Source of the DNA: Pseudomonas sp. CFBP13508
GTDB lineage: Bacteria > Pseudomonadota > Gammaproteobacteria > Pseudomonadales > Pseudomonadaceae
Assembly (NCBI RefSeq): GCF_005233515.1
Contig: NZ_QFZZ01000014.1
Span: 1 to 64,000 of the forward strand
DNA: 64,000 nt
Reading direction: 5' to 3'
A program made the translations under genes and the position numbers. This document shows, piece by piece, positions 34,562 to 43,357 of this stretch; the stretch's first letter is position 1; every line of letters begins with the position of its first letter. The notes under the pieces are model-generated. The model was not told the DNA's origin. It worked only from the letters and a program-made list of their open reading frames with translations, and ran no database searches.

Positions 34562-35077
34562 CTAAAGAGTCAGTAAACGGAACAGGGCAATCTTGTTGAT
34601 CTCCGCCAGCGCGCATTTGAACTCGGCTTCCACCGAATTGTTGATGCGCGTTTCGAACGCCGCGAGGATCTGATGCCGGTTGCTGCCTTTTACCGCCATG
34701 ATGAAGGGAAACTTGAACTTGGCTTTGTAGGCGTCGTTCAGCTCGGTGAAGCGCTGGAACTCTTCGGCCGTGCATTGGTGAATACCGGCGCCAGCCTGTT
34801 CATTGGTGCTGGCTTCGGTCAGTTGGCCCTGGACGGCAGCTTTGCCGGCCAGGTCCGGGTGAGCGTTGATCAGGGCCAGCTGGCTGGCATGATCGGCGCT
34901 CAACAGGATATCGCTCATGCGCTGATGCAGGGTTTCGATCTCGTCGATCGAAGCGTCCGCACCGAGGTCGTAGGCCTTTTCGGCCACCCATGGCGAATGT
35001 TCGTAGATGTCGGCGAAGGCTTTGACGAAAGCGTCGCGGCTCAGGGTCGACGGTTGCAGGGTTTGAAAGCGGCTCAT
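34562..35077 (-). CDS. uraD: OHCU decarboxylase
   Basis: This 171-residue enzyme decarboxylates 2-oxo-4-hydroxy-4-carboxy-5-ureidoimidazoline to (S)-allantoin, after PuuD and UraH have acted. YEHSPWVAEKA carries the catalytic His of the family, and HPDLAGKAAVQGQLTEASTNEQ is the second diagnostic stretch, followed by FKFPFIMAVKG. I chose MSRFQTL because its ATG overlaps the puuE stop (ATGA), a typical coupled junction; the longer frame reads into puuE. Length agrees with the family. Confidence 0.95.
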   Translation of the reverse strand: MSRFQTLQPSTLSRDAFVKAFADIYEHSPWVAEKAYDLGADASIDEIETLHQRMSDILLSADHASQLALINAHPDLAGKAAVQGQLTEASTNEQAGAGIHQCTAEEFQRFTELNDAYKAKFKFPFIMAVKGSNRHQILAAFETRINNSVEAEFKCALAEINKIALFRLLTL

Positions 35078-36000
35078 TTTGCAGTCCCTTGGTACGGGTG
35101 GGTTTCTTGCCAGTGACGCGCGATGTCGACGCGACGGCTGAACCACACCTGTTCATGACTTTTGGCGTATTCGATAAAGCGTTTGAGCGAAGCGAGGCGA
35201 CCAGGACGGCCGATCAGGCGACAGTGCAGACCGATCGAAAGCATTTTCGGCGCTTCGGCACCTTCGGCGTAAAGCACGTCGAAGGCGTCCTTGAGGTATT
35301 CGAAGAAATCGTCACCCTTGTTGAAACCCTGCACTTGCGTGAAGCGCATGTCGTTGGTGTCGAGGGTGTAGGGGATCACCAGATGCGGCTTGCCGGTCGG
35401 GTTGTTCGGCTCCCAGTAGGGCAGGTCGTCGTCGTAGGTGTCGCAGTCGTAGAGGAAACCGCCTTCTTCCATGACCAGCCGGCGGGTGTTCGGCCCGGTG
35501 CGGCCGGTGTACCAGCCCAGCGGACGTTCGCCGGTCAGTTCGGTGAGGATGCGGATCGCTTCGAGCATGTGCTCGCGTTCCTGAGCTTCGTCCATGTACT
35601 GGTAGTCGATCCAGCGGTAGCCGTGGCTGCAGATTTCGTGACCGGCTTCGACCATTGCACGGATCACATCCGGGTGACGCTGGGCGGCCATGGCGACTGC
35701 GAAGATGGTCAGCGGAATGTCGAATTCCTTGAACAGCTTCAGAATCCGCCAGACGCCGGCACGGCTGCCATACTCGTAAAGCGATTCCATGCTCATGTTG
35801 CGCGCGCCTTGCAGCGGCTGAGCAGCGACCATTTCGGAGAGGAAGGCTTCGGATTCCTTGTCGCCGTGCAGGATGTTGCGTTCGCCGCCTTCTTCGTAAT
35901 TGAGCACGAAGGACAGGGCGATCCGGGCATTGCCCGGCCAGTGTGGGTGAGGAGGGTTACTGCCGTAACCGATCAGGTCGCGTGGGTAGTCAGCGCTCAC
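35074..36000 (-). CDS. puuE: Allantoinase PuuE (polysaccharide-deacetylase fold)
   Basis: I chose GTG at 36000 (VSADYPRDLIGYG), 308 residues, with GGAAG at a good distance; the frame is open 45 codons further but crosses the operator and promoter region. The protein has the polysaccharide-deacetylase (NodB-like) fold: FVLNYEEGGE, GHEICSHGYRWIDYQ (metal His), and GLHCRLIGRPGR. PuuE members are the metal-independent allantoinases of Pseudomonas that convert allantoin to allantoate. It is first in the leftward operon puuE-uraD-alc-allA-puuD. A TTGTATACAA palindrome overlaps its predicted -10. Confidence 0.93.
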   Translation of the reverse strand: MSADYPRDLIGYGSNPPHPHWPGNARIALSFVLNYEEGGERNILHGDKESEAFLSEMVAAQPLQGARNMSMESLYEYGSRAGVWRILKLFKEFDIPLTIFAVAMAAQRHPDVIRAMVEAGHEICSHGYRWIDYQYMDEAQEREHMLEAIRILTELTGERPLGWYTGRTGPNTRRLVMEEGGFLYDCDTYDDDLPYWEPNNPTGKPHLVIPYTLDTNDMRFTQVQGFNKGDDFFEYLKDAFDVLYAEGAEAPKMLSIGLHCRLIGRPGRLASLKRFIEYAKSHEQVWFSRRVDIARHWQETHPYQGTAK

Positions 36001-36054
36001 TGCAGTCTTCCTTCTTGTACGTTGACAGATTGGTGTGGCGGCCTGGCAGGCTGG

Positions 36055-36110
36055 CGTCACAGCGATGGGCTGATTGTATACAACTTTATTTACATTTTGT
36101 AAGCCTGAAT
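36055..36110 (-). promoter_or_regulatory. puuE promoter with TTGTATACAA operator
   Basis: On the minus strand TTACAA, an 18-bp spacer and TACAAT make a reasonable sigma-70 promoter. The perfect palindrome TTGTATACAA (36074-36083) overlaps the -10, the position of a repressor. The region is AT-rich compared with its surroundings. The whole gap 36001-36420 holds this and the uraH promoter, with no gene. Confidence 0.6.
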
Positions 36111-36278
36111 TTTCGCATTTTTCACCGGCTGTCATCTTTTGCTGCTAACGGTTCAAGCCTGCAAGAAACCTGCCTGACCAGTCAGCTAATGAATAGAAGG
36201 TTCAATGATCAGGCGCTTTGCTGGTTGATTGGCGATAAACGCCCGGATGGCGGGGGTGAGGCGAAAAATGTCGTTTTT

Positions 36279-36290
36279 ATTGTGTACAAT
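36279..36290 (+). promoter_or_regulatory. Operator-like palindrome upstream of uraH
   Basis: ATTGTGTACAAT is a near-perfect palindrome that contains TACAAT as a possible -10; no good -35 is seen. It lies 130 bp before uraH and matches the puuE and NCS2 sites at 36074 and 44838. Confidence 0.55.
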
Positions 36291-36420
36291 TTTTTTCAAA
36301 AGTGTCTTAATCAGTCGCTCGCCGCAGCGTTTCGTGCTCCGAAACGGTGCGGTCTCCTTTTCAACTGACTTCGGGAGGCGCGAAGTCTGACCGCTTGTTG
36401 CGGCCAGGCGCGCAGAATCA

Positions 36421-36774
36421 ATGGGACGTTTGACAACACACGTTTTGGACGCTGCACACGGTTGCCCGGGCAGCTCGATCAAGGTCGAGCTGTACCGCGT
36501 TGAAGGCTCGCAGCTGGAATTGGTCGCCAGTGCGACAACCAACAGCGATGGCCGGGTCGATGCGCCGTTGCTGCAGGGCGATGATTACCGCAGCGGGGTT
36601 TATCAGGTGCAGTTCCATGCCGGCGATTACTACCGCGCCCGTGGCGTGCAACTGCCCGAGCCGGCCTTCCTGGACGTGGTGGTGCTGCGCTTCGGCATCA
36701 GCGCCGAGCAGGAGCACTATCACGTGCCCCTGCTGATTTCGCCTTACAGCTATTCCACCTATCGGGGCAGCTGA
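36421..36774 (+). CDS. uraH: 5-Hydroxyisourate hydrolase (transthyretin-like)
   Basis: This 117-residue protein catalyses the second step of urate breakdown, hydrolysis of 5-hydroxyisourate to OHCU, the substrate of UraD. Family marks are the N-terminal LTTHVLDAAHG (catalytic His), the central FHAGDYYRARG and the C-terminal tetrapeptide YRGS, which separates these enzymes from vertebrate transthyretin. It forms a tetramer in the family. It is divergent from puuE and is followed by its own terminator. No signal peptide, so cytoplasmic. Confidence 0.96.
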   Translation: MGRLTTHVLDAAHGCPGSSIKVELYRVEGSQLELVASATTNSDGRVDAPLLQGDDYRSGVYQVQFHAGDYYRARGVQLPEPAFLDVVVLRFGISAEQEHYHVPLLISPYSYSTYRGS

Positions 36775-36832
36775 CCCCCAAGCAGCTGCCCCCACCGGGA
36801 AGCGACTGCGCATATAGCTTCTTTGGTCTTTC

Positions 36833-36858
36833 GCCCGCTCACACTGCGGGCTTTTTTT
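36833..36858 (+). terminator. Terminator of uraH
   Basis: GCCCGC and GCGGGC (36833-36838 / 36846-36851) form a stem with a 7-nt loop, followed by seven T. It lies about 60 bp after the uraH stop. Confidence 0.9.
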
Positions 36859-36926
36859 ATGCGTTTTTTTACCTACCGATCAATTGTGAACGCAGAGTCT
36901 GCGATCACGACGCTCGGGGGTGACCT

Positions 36927-38789
36927 TTAGCGCTCGCGAACGATGAACACCGAGTCGGGAACGCCGTCGACCTTCAGCACACCGCCGAGCAGCCAGGTCA
37001 GTTTTTTTTGTGCCGCGGCTTCGGTCAGGGCCTCAAAGGCTTCGGGGCCAACTCTGGCGGGAAGACCGGGCTGCGTCAATTCATCGGCCGGCGTAGGGGA
37101 AAGGTCTGAATGATCGACGGCGCCCTTCAGCAAGAACACCCGGTCATTTTGAGCACCCTTGAATACCAGCGTCGGCGCGCCGCGTTCGTGCGGCACTGGA
37201 TAGATGTCATACCCGCTGCGCCTCAGCAGCGCGCTGAGCAGGCGCTGCAGGTTCAGCTCTGTCGGGTCGGTCGTGTAGTGATGCCATTCAACCGGCGATC
37301 CCTGCGGATCGAACGTCAGCCGCAGCAACTCGGCGTCAGTCTGCGAGGGCAATCGAATCAGTCGTTTTCCAGCGCGCTCGGTATAAGGTGCCACCGCCAG
37401 CATGCTCACCGGGTCGGCGAACTCTGTGGCGTTGGCAAACGCAGGGTACTTCCATTGATTCAGAATGGTGTGAATGTTGACCAGCCCGGTACCAGTGATG
37501 GTTGAAGAATTGTCAGCAGTTTCGTACATCCGTATTGCCACCGCTCGCGCGGTGAGGTCGGACAAGCCGGGAAACATTTGCCTGACGGTTGCCCATAAGG
37601 GCTGTTGGAAAAGAAGGTCACCGGGATGAACTTCTCCCGGGTTGACGCCAAATCGATACGCCGCCACCGGTTGCAGGTGGGGCGCGGTTTGCAGCATGTT
37701 TTCGAAGGAGTTGAAGTCGGTTGGCATGAACTCGGGGTTAAGAACGAAAAAGATTTGCGGTGCCTTATTGGAGCCTACTGGCACAATGGGATAGTGCAGA
37801 TGGCCCATTTGCACCGATGCCACTGGTGGGGTGTTCAACAGACCCCAGCGAATCCATGCAAGCTTAGCCTCTTCGTCCTGTGTGCCAGACGACGCTTGGG
37901 TTGGCTCTTCAACTCTTGCCCGCTTGCTTGGGCCGGCTATTGCTTCGGTGGGCTCAGCGCTGGCGGGATGGCCGGCATTCGCGGTCTCGGTCGATGCAGT
38001 GTGCAAGGTTTTCCGTCGCCAGAAGACCGTTCCGTAAATCTGTTCAAAAAATATCTCCGGCGCCTCACTCGTTGATGCAAATGCTTGCTGATATTCGCCG
38101 TTTTGGTTTTTGCGAACCATGACCGTGCCGTCAACCGTAGTGACGAAAGTCTGCTTGAGCTTGTTGTACCGCACTCCATTGGTGTCCATCTCAGCCGCAG
38201 TCAGTCTTTTTGCATCTTCGATGGAAATGTACGTCGGGGTTTGCGCCGCAGCGGATGTCTCACCCTGTTCGGGCGATGTTTGCCAGCCCGGACGCTGAAT
38301 GCGCCAACTCGCCTGGCCGTCGATCTTCGCCAGCAGGGGGCCGGGAACGCCTGGCGCAAAAGTCAACGGCACGTAATATCGGCCTTGCTGATTCCGCTCG
38401 ACAACAAAAAGGCCCTCGTCTGCGATTTGCGCATAAATGCGTTGATCAGGCCCGGTAAACAAGCCCGTGTTTTCCCCAAAAGGAGTCAACTCGTCGCGGC
38501 GACTCTGGGGCCAGGCGATCGCCCGGTTAGCGGCGTCAGGGGACGTGACAGCTCTGTCAGGCATCGGGGTCACAACCACAGCCGCCTGGCGAGTCTCCGG
38601 ACCTTGTGTGGTTTGCGTGACGTGCGCAACCGTGGAGCCGGGGCGAGACACAAAAGCATCGACCGTTGCCGTTATGGCGCGGGTGGAGGTTGTCTCTACG
38701 GTTCGTGTGGTTGTGGATGTCGTTGTCGTTGTGGTTGCAGATATATCGGTTATTGGGGGGGTTGCGAATTTCTTGGGCGGTTTGGCCAT
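36927..38789 (-). CDS. Unrecognised 620-residue protein next to the RTX/pore-like gene
   Basis: I chose MAKPPKKFATPP; the frame is open 21 codons further. Residues 15-60 are a Thr/Ser-rich low-complexity stretch (TTTTTTSTTTRT). Two similar segments of about 50 residues follow: IYAQIADEGLFVVERNQQGRYY...GPLLAKIDGQASWRI and FVTTVDGTVMVRKNQNGEYQ...IFFEQIYGTVFWRR. The second half (about 300-620) is not familiar; it has neither a signal peptide nor membrane helices. Similar repeat segments occur, as I remember, in large putative effectors of Pseudomonas, but I cannot assign a family. It follows the 1,172-residue gene by 134 bp on the same strand, so a shared role as effector or partner is plausible. 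Confidence 0.65.
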   Translation of the reverse strand: MAKPPKKFATPPITDISATTTTTTSTTTRTVETTSTRAITATVDAFVSRPGSTVAHVTQTTQGPETRQAAVVVTPMPDRAVTSPDAANRAIAWPQSRRDELTPFGENTGLFTGPDQRIYAQIADEGLFVVERNQQGRYYVPLTFAPGVPGPLLAKIDGQASWRIQRPGWQTSPEQGETSAAAQTPTYISIEDAKRLTAAEMDTNGVRYNKLKQTFVTTVDGTVMVRKNQNGEYQQAFASTSEAPEIFFEQIYGTVFWRRKTLHTASTETANAGHPASAEPTEAIAGPSKRARVEEPTQASSGTQDEEAKLAWIRWGLLNTPPVASVQMGHLHYPIVPVGSNKAPQIFFVLNPEFMPTDFNSFENMLQTAPHLQPVAAYRFGVNPGEVHPGDLLFQQPLWATVRQMFPGLSDLTARAVAIRMYETADNSSTITGTGLVNIHTILNQWKYPAFANATEFADPVSMLAVAPYTERAGKRLIRLPSQTDAELLRLTFDPQGSPVEWHHYTTDPTELNLQRLLSALLRRSGYDIYPVPHERGAPTLVFKGAQNDRVFLLKGAVDHSDLSPTPADELTQPGLPARVGPEAFEALTEAAAQKKLTWLLGGVLKVDGVPDSVFIVRER

Positions 38790-38923
38790 TGGAAAAACTC
38801 GTGTAAATGAAGGCGTGAAGCGCCAGGAGGCGCCCCAATGCCAAGTGAGCACAGGCGTTCACAGGCGGAGAGACCCGGCTGCGAAAACCTCGGAGTAATC
38901 GATGACGTCGGCCTGATGCCGAT

Positions 38924-41900
38924 TCAGGCCGCAGTCATCGACGGTTGTGGTTTGAAGAGATCGGGGCGCAAATGGACGCACTGGTGCAGAACCCACAGTT
39001 CTGATGACTCGATGCGCGACCTGTCCTTGCTCAGCACCCACCCGTACGCAGGGAATTTGTAATTCACTGCCTGCCCGTCGGCGGCCGCGACGATATGTCG
39101 GCCGCGCAGCTCCTCGTTTGCCAGGGCGAGCAGTGCTTCGGGCAATACTCTGGATGCGTCGGGCTCGGTAAAAAAACGGCCGTCAAGTCCATCCAGGTAG
39201 ACCCGGTCGAAAGACAGGTCGACGGTATGCACAACCCCGTACTCGGTAATCACCTGAATCTGGTCGATCAGGTCTTCACTTCCATAAACGGGCAAGTGGA
39301 TAACGCAGGTACCGATACGCAACTGGTTATTTTCCAGGGTGATATCGACCTTGCCGAGTTTCGTCGCGTCCAGCTCCCAGGTGGATGAACGAGGCAGTCG
39401 GATTTCAGCCGTGGCCAGAGCGCCGGGTGTCGAGAGCCTGATTATCATGTCGGCCGCCAGATGCATGAGATAGGTCGCGCCATGGCCCTCGAAACATTCC
39501 ATCGCAGTCTGGCCAGAGTAGGAGAACAGCTGCGCACATTCGGAGTGCGCGCTCATGTTGTGAGCTTCGTTTTCCGGCAGGTCGTAGAAGTAGTCGCCTT
39601 TGCGCATCGTCAATGGCAGCGGAGCTTCCTGAACCCATTTTGTGAAAGCATGGTGTTGGTAGGTCTGGCCCTCTGGTATCACATGGCTCTGCGACGAAAG
39701 AGTCGCATTGGCAGCGACCCCGTCGCTGAAGACAAGCAGATATCGCTGATTCGGGGTGCAAGCCATGGTGCGCAGGATTTTTTCCATGTTCATGGGGTCG
39801 CTACCGCCCCTGGCGAAGGAAAAATTGGCCAGGCCCAAGGTTTTTGCACCGAAGTGATAAACCAGATTGCATCCGGCCACCAGATCGTTTTTGGCATCCG
39901 ACTGGCGTGCTGAATAATGCTCTTCGACTTTCGTCAGTTCATTGCTGGCATAGTCAAGATAAAGTCTGGTCACTGCGTCATCGCGTTTCACCGAATAGAA
40001 ATCGATGCTCTTCGCGGAGCGAGGAATGTAGTAACTGTGATCATTCTGATCATTGATCAGATAATGCGAGTCAAAAAGAATGGTTGCTTTTGGCGGGTTC
40101 CCATGTTTGATGACCGTTATCTCGATATCGACGAGGTCATCGCTTTCAATTTGTTCGGGAAGTATTGGCTGGAGATAGAAAGCATCACGGGTGATGAACG
40201 TCAGCAATTTGTTCTTCAGCTGATATTCGGCGAGCTCTTGTTTGTATACGCCGTCAATGGTGACGATGTTTTGCGGGGTATCGAAGAAGTCGAATTTTGA
40301 GGTAATGACCAGCGAGCCCTTGTCGATACTCCAGCTTTCGATCAAATCCTTGTTCCAGTTCAACATAATGAAAGACTGATCATTGCCATCTTCATCAATA
40401 GAGAAACGACCGCTTTGATGCTCAATGAAATACTCGTCGATACCCGCTTCTCCCGAAGCAGTTGCACCGCGGTGCAGCAGGTAAATCTGGTCGTCGCCTG
40501 CACCGGCCTTGATTGTGTCGTAACCGCGTGACTTGATGACGTTACGGTCGTCGGTGCCTGTGACAATGCTGGCGGCAGAGTCCACGGTCTCAACGTTCTC
40601 GATACTTTCGATCAAACTGTGAAAAGAGTATCTGACGCCGTCTTCAGCGCTGATATCCGGCTGCATTGTATGCAGCGTACCTGCGGGCAAGTCGACGTCG
40701 AAGCCGATGTCGGGTCTGCGCGGATTATGCAGGATGCCGCCGAGCGCCAGCGTGTCGTTACCTGCTCCACCCCTGAGCGTGGAATGCTCGGCTACGTCTG
40801 CTGGCTGGCGGAGCAGATCCGCAGCTCCCTCGAAGACGAAGCGGTCATCGCTGGTGCCTCCCGTCAGTTCCTTTCTTCCGGACCTGTAATGGAAACTGTT
40901 GGGTTTGTTTTCGACCCCACGAATCGAGTCGCGCCCGTCGCCTATAAGCCACAGAACACCCTTGTTCTGCGCCGTAATACCGAGCTCGGCGCCGGGAGTG
41001 TCAGAATTGACGCCGGCGCGGGCGTCAATCGAGTCATCGCCGCCCTTGATCACCGGGACATTGATCCATTCCCAGGCATCCTGTTTGGTCCACCAGTTAC
41101 GCTTCCACACCCGTGTTGGCTTGAGCTGAACGTCAACCGTGCCGTTGACAATGGCTTCGATACTGTCCTTGAGCGCGCCATCGAGCAATTTCCTGGCGGT
41201 TTCCTTTGCCTGCCGAGTGTGCTGGATCATGGCTGTCGCCCGAGAGTAGCGATCCTGAATATCCTCGTCGAGATCCATCATGCAGAACGAAAACCAGCCC
41301 GAGCGCCAGCGCTCATCGACACTCAGCTCGATGTAGTCATCAATCTCGTCAACGATTCTCACGGCCCCGTAGATTTGTGAACCGATCGCCAGAATGGCGC
41401 CGGCTGCGAGTCCGGCAGGGCCCGCGAAGGCGAATCCGGCCATCGCCGCCGCGCCCAGAATGATCGTCATGGCTGCACTCGCAACGCTGAGACCGGCGCT
41501 CACATAGTGATCCATGGCCTCCTTGCCGGTTGCGTTTTCGGCGGCGTTCAACGATCTGACTGCGGTGAAGATGTCGAAGGGCAAGGTAAACGCGCCGCCA
41601 ATCAGGCCTCCGGAGCGCCCGAGCCTGACGGCAAATCGGGTTTTGGCAAAGTCGCGGTAGGCGTTCTGGCCTGCATTGAGCATTTGAGTAGCGATACGGT
41701 TAACCGCCACATCACTTGCAATGGAGGCGCCCTCCGAAGCAATACCGACACTGTTTATCGCCACCTCGGTTTTATTGTCGGCCTTGATGGCATCAACGAT
41801 CCCGCGCAGGCCCATGAAGATGCCAAATCCCTGAATACCCACACTTGAGCCGAGTGTGGTGTAACTCTTGATCGCTGCTACCCAGCGCGGGTGGTGTTTT

Positions 41901-42442
41901 GGCAATCGTGCGTGACGCAGGTCGAGTTTTTGCGCCGAGTTCAAAAGCTTTGCCAGTTTTGTTCGGTATGGAAATTGATCCGTGTCGCTCGGCGCGGGAT
42001 CGCGAATGAGAGGCGGGGCGGTCAACGGTCGCCGGCTGGCCATTTCGAACAGCAGCGTGGACAGTAAATAACTGTCCCGCCCCGTATAGGAAGTTATATA
42101 GCGCTCTATATTCGGAGCGCTGAACTGCAAAGTATTGATGAACGAGTGGCGCGGACGCCGAAAGAACGTATTTTTACCGTTTAGCGGTTGGCCATCGAAG
42201 GTCGCCCCGAGCGCGTTCAGCGACACTCGTGTTATTGAAACTTCACCCAGTTGCAAAGGCCCGAACAGATCGTCTACAAGTTTCAGTTGAGTTGCTGCAG
42301 TGGCCGAAATGTCGATGGTCGAATCCGTGTGGGCATTGGTTGCGAAAACCATGTCAGTGATCACGGCTCGGTCGCCGCGGGGATTATTGTTCGGCTCTGG
42401 TACGGAAGTGAGGATGATTGATTTTTTAATAAGACTGGCCAT
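38924..42442 (-). CDS. Large RTX-like protein with pore-like hydrophobic domain (paralogue B)
   Basis: This 1,172-residue protein starts at MASLIKKSI after AAGGATG; an ATG 10 codons upstream has no ribosome site. Residues ~200-400 contain hydrophobic, Gly/Ala-rich helices, the strongest being AAMTIILGAAAMAGFAFAGP and PAGLAAGAILAIGSQIYGAV near 325-360. After these comes VDEIDDYIELSVDERWRSGW, which recalls the pore-forming region of TcdA/TcdB- and Mcf/FitD-type toxins. RTX-like nonapeptides appear near 558 (GGAGNDTLAL) and 647 (GAGDDQIYLL) and may bind calcium. The ~350-residue C-terminal part is beta-rich and unrecognised. No signal peptide is seen; export could use a type 1 or other system encoded elsewhere. 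The pore assignment is by resemblance, not proof. Confidence 0.75.
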   Translation of the reverse strand: MASLIKKSIILTSVPEPNNNPRGDRAVITDMVFATNAHTDSTIDISATAATQLKLVDDLFGPLQLGEVSITRVSLNALGATFDGQPLNGKNTFFRRPRHSFINTLQFSAPNIERYITSYTGRDSYLLSTLLFEMASRRPLTAPPLIRDPAPSDTDQFPYRTKLAKLLNSAQKLDLRHARLPKHHPRWVAAIKSYTTLGSSVGIQGFGIFMGLRGIVDAIKADNKTEVAINSVGIASEGASIASDVAVNRIATQMLNAGQNAYRDFAKTRFAVRLGRSGGLIGGAFTLPFDIFTAVRSLNAAENATGKEAMDHYVSAGLSVASAAMTIILGAAAMAGFAFAGPAGLAAGAILAIGSQIYGAVRIVDEIDDYIELSVDERWRSGWFSFCMMDLDEDIQDRYSRATAMIQHTRQAKETARKLLDGALKDSIEAIVNGTVDVQLKPTRVWKRNWWTKQDAWEWINVPVIKGGDDSIDARAGVNSDTPGAELGITAQNKGVLWLIGDGRDSIRGVENKPNSFHYRSGRKELTGGTSDDRFVFEGAADLLRQPADVAEHSTLRGGAGNDTLALGGILHNPRRPDIGFDVDLPAGTLHTMQPDISAEDGVRYSFHSLIESIENVETVDSAASIVTGTDDRNVIKSRGYDTIKAGAGDDQIYLLHRGATASGEAGIDEYFIEHQSGRFSIDEDGNDQSFIMLNWNKDLIESWSIDKGSLVITSKFDFFDTPQNIVTIDGVYKQELAEYQLKNKLLTFITRDAFYLQPILPEQIESDDLVDIEITVIKHGNPPKATILFDSHYLINDQNDHSYYIPRSAKSIDFYSVKRDDAVTRLYLDYASNELTKVEEHYSARQSDAKNDLVAGCNLVYHFGAKTLGLANFSFARGGSDPMNMEKILRTMACTPNQRYLLVFSDGVAANATLSSQSHVIPEGQTYQHHAFTKWVQEAPLPLTMRKGDYFYDLPENEAHNMSAHSECAQLFSYSGQTAMECFEGHGATYLMHLAADMIIRLSTPGALATAEIRLPRSSTWELDATKLGKVDITLENNQLRIGTCVIHLPVYGSEDLIDQIQVITEYGVVHTVDLSFDRVYLDGLDGRFFTEPDASRVLPEALLALANEELRGRHIVAAADGQAVNYKFPAYGWVLSKDRSRIESSELWVLHQCVHLRPDLFKPQPSMTAA

Positions 42443-42642
42443 TTGAACATCCTTGTTCTGGCGTGAAATCATTTAAGCAGATGCGGATCTTACGGCGAAG
42501 TTTGATGGGCTGTATATCGCAGGGTTGTTGCGGTGTATTGCGTGTCGTTGATCAACTTGTCTGAAAGTTGCTGGAGCATAAAAGCCAGCCTTTTTCGAAT
42601 CCATTCGATCGGGATGGCTTGATATGGAGATCGCAGTACCGA

Positions 42643-43272
42643 TCAGTGACTGCTCAGTAGAGAAGCCGCGCCGGCCCCGCCGAACAGACCTGCACTGATG
42701 CGGTTGAACCAGCTCTGGCCCTTGCCGCTACGCAGATAGCGGGCGGCACCGTGCGCGCCCAGACCGTAAGCCAGTTTGCAGCACAGATCGAGCGCCACCC
42801 AGGTCACGATCATGATCAGCAGTTGCGGCAAAAACGGCTGGTTGGCGCTGAGGAACTGCGGCAGAAACGCGGCGAAGAACAGGATGTCCTTCGGATTGCT
42901 TGCGCCCAATACGAAGGCGCGACCGAACAGCGTACGGAAGCGCGGTACCGGGGCAGCTTGCGGCACTTCGGCGCCCACCGACGGCTGGCGCGATTGCTGC
43001 CAGCTCTGCCAGGCTAGATAGAACAGGTACAGCGCGCCGACGATTTTCAGTGCGCTGAACAACTGTTCAGAGGCCAACAGTAACGCGCCAAGCCCCAGTG
43101 CCGAAGCGCTGAGCAGGCAGATCGAGGCGATCACACCGCCCAGGAAAGCGGGGTACGAGCGGCGCAAACCGTAATTAAGACTGTTGCTGATCATCAGCAA
43201 CGACAGTGGCCCCGGGATCAGGATCACCACCAGTGCGGCGCCACTGAACAGCAGCCAGGTTTCCAGACTCAT
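42643..43272 (-). CDS. LysE/RhtB-family amino acid exporter
   Basis: This 209-residue inner-membrane protein has about six transmembrane helices. The N-terminal VVILIPGPLSLLMISNSLNYG is the family signature, and FVLGASNPKDILFFAAFLPQF is the second conserved region. It exports amino acids or related metabolites; the specific substrate is unclear. The ATG follows AAAGGAGC. It lies downstream of the NCS2 gene but beyond that gene's terminator, so it probably has its own promoter. Confidence 0.9.
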   Translation of the reverse strand: MSLETWLLFSGAALVVILIPGPLSLLMISNSLNYGLRRSYPAFLGGVIASICLLSASALGLGALLLASEQLFSALKIVGALYLFYLAWQSWQQSRQPSVGAEVPQAAPVPRFRTLFGRAFVLGASNPKDILFFAAFLPQFLSANQPFLPQLLIMIVTWVALDLCCKLAYGLGAHGAARYLRSGKGQSWFNRISAGLFGGAGAASLLSSH

Positions 43273-43304
43273 CGCTTTGCTCCTTTGTTGTTATCGAGAT
43301 GCAC

Positions 43305-43331
43305 AAAAGCCCCACCCGTAAGGGTGAGGCT
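43305..43331 (-). terminator. Terminator of the NCS2 purine permease gene
   Basis: On the minus strand AGCCTCACCC, a 4-nt loop and GGGTGGGGCT form a stem with one mismatch, followed by TTTTG. It lies 27 bp after the permease stop. Confidence 0.8.
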
Positions 43332-43357
43332 GGTTTGAAACCTGAACCGCGCAGCGC

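Noticed and set aside
36001..36420. Riboswitch or purine aptamer in the urate gene leaders
   Set aside because: No conserved aptamer pattern could be recognised; the palindromes in the promoters are enough to explain regulation.
38671..38760. Thr-coding short repeats as a possible CRISPR or satellite array
   Set aside because: The repeats are in frame within the 620-residue protein, are irregular and encode a Thr/Ser-rich linker.
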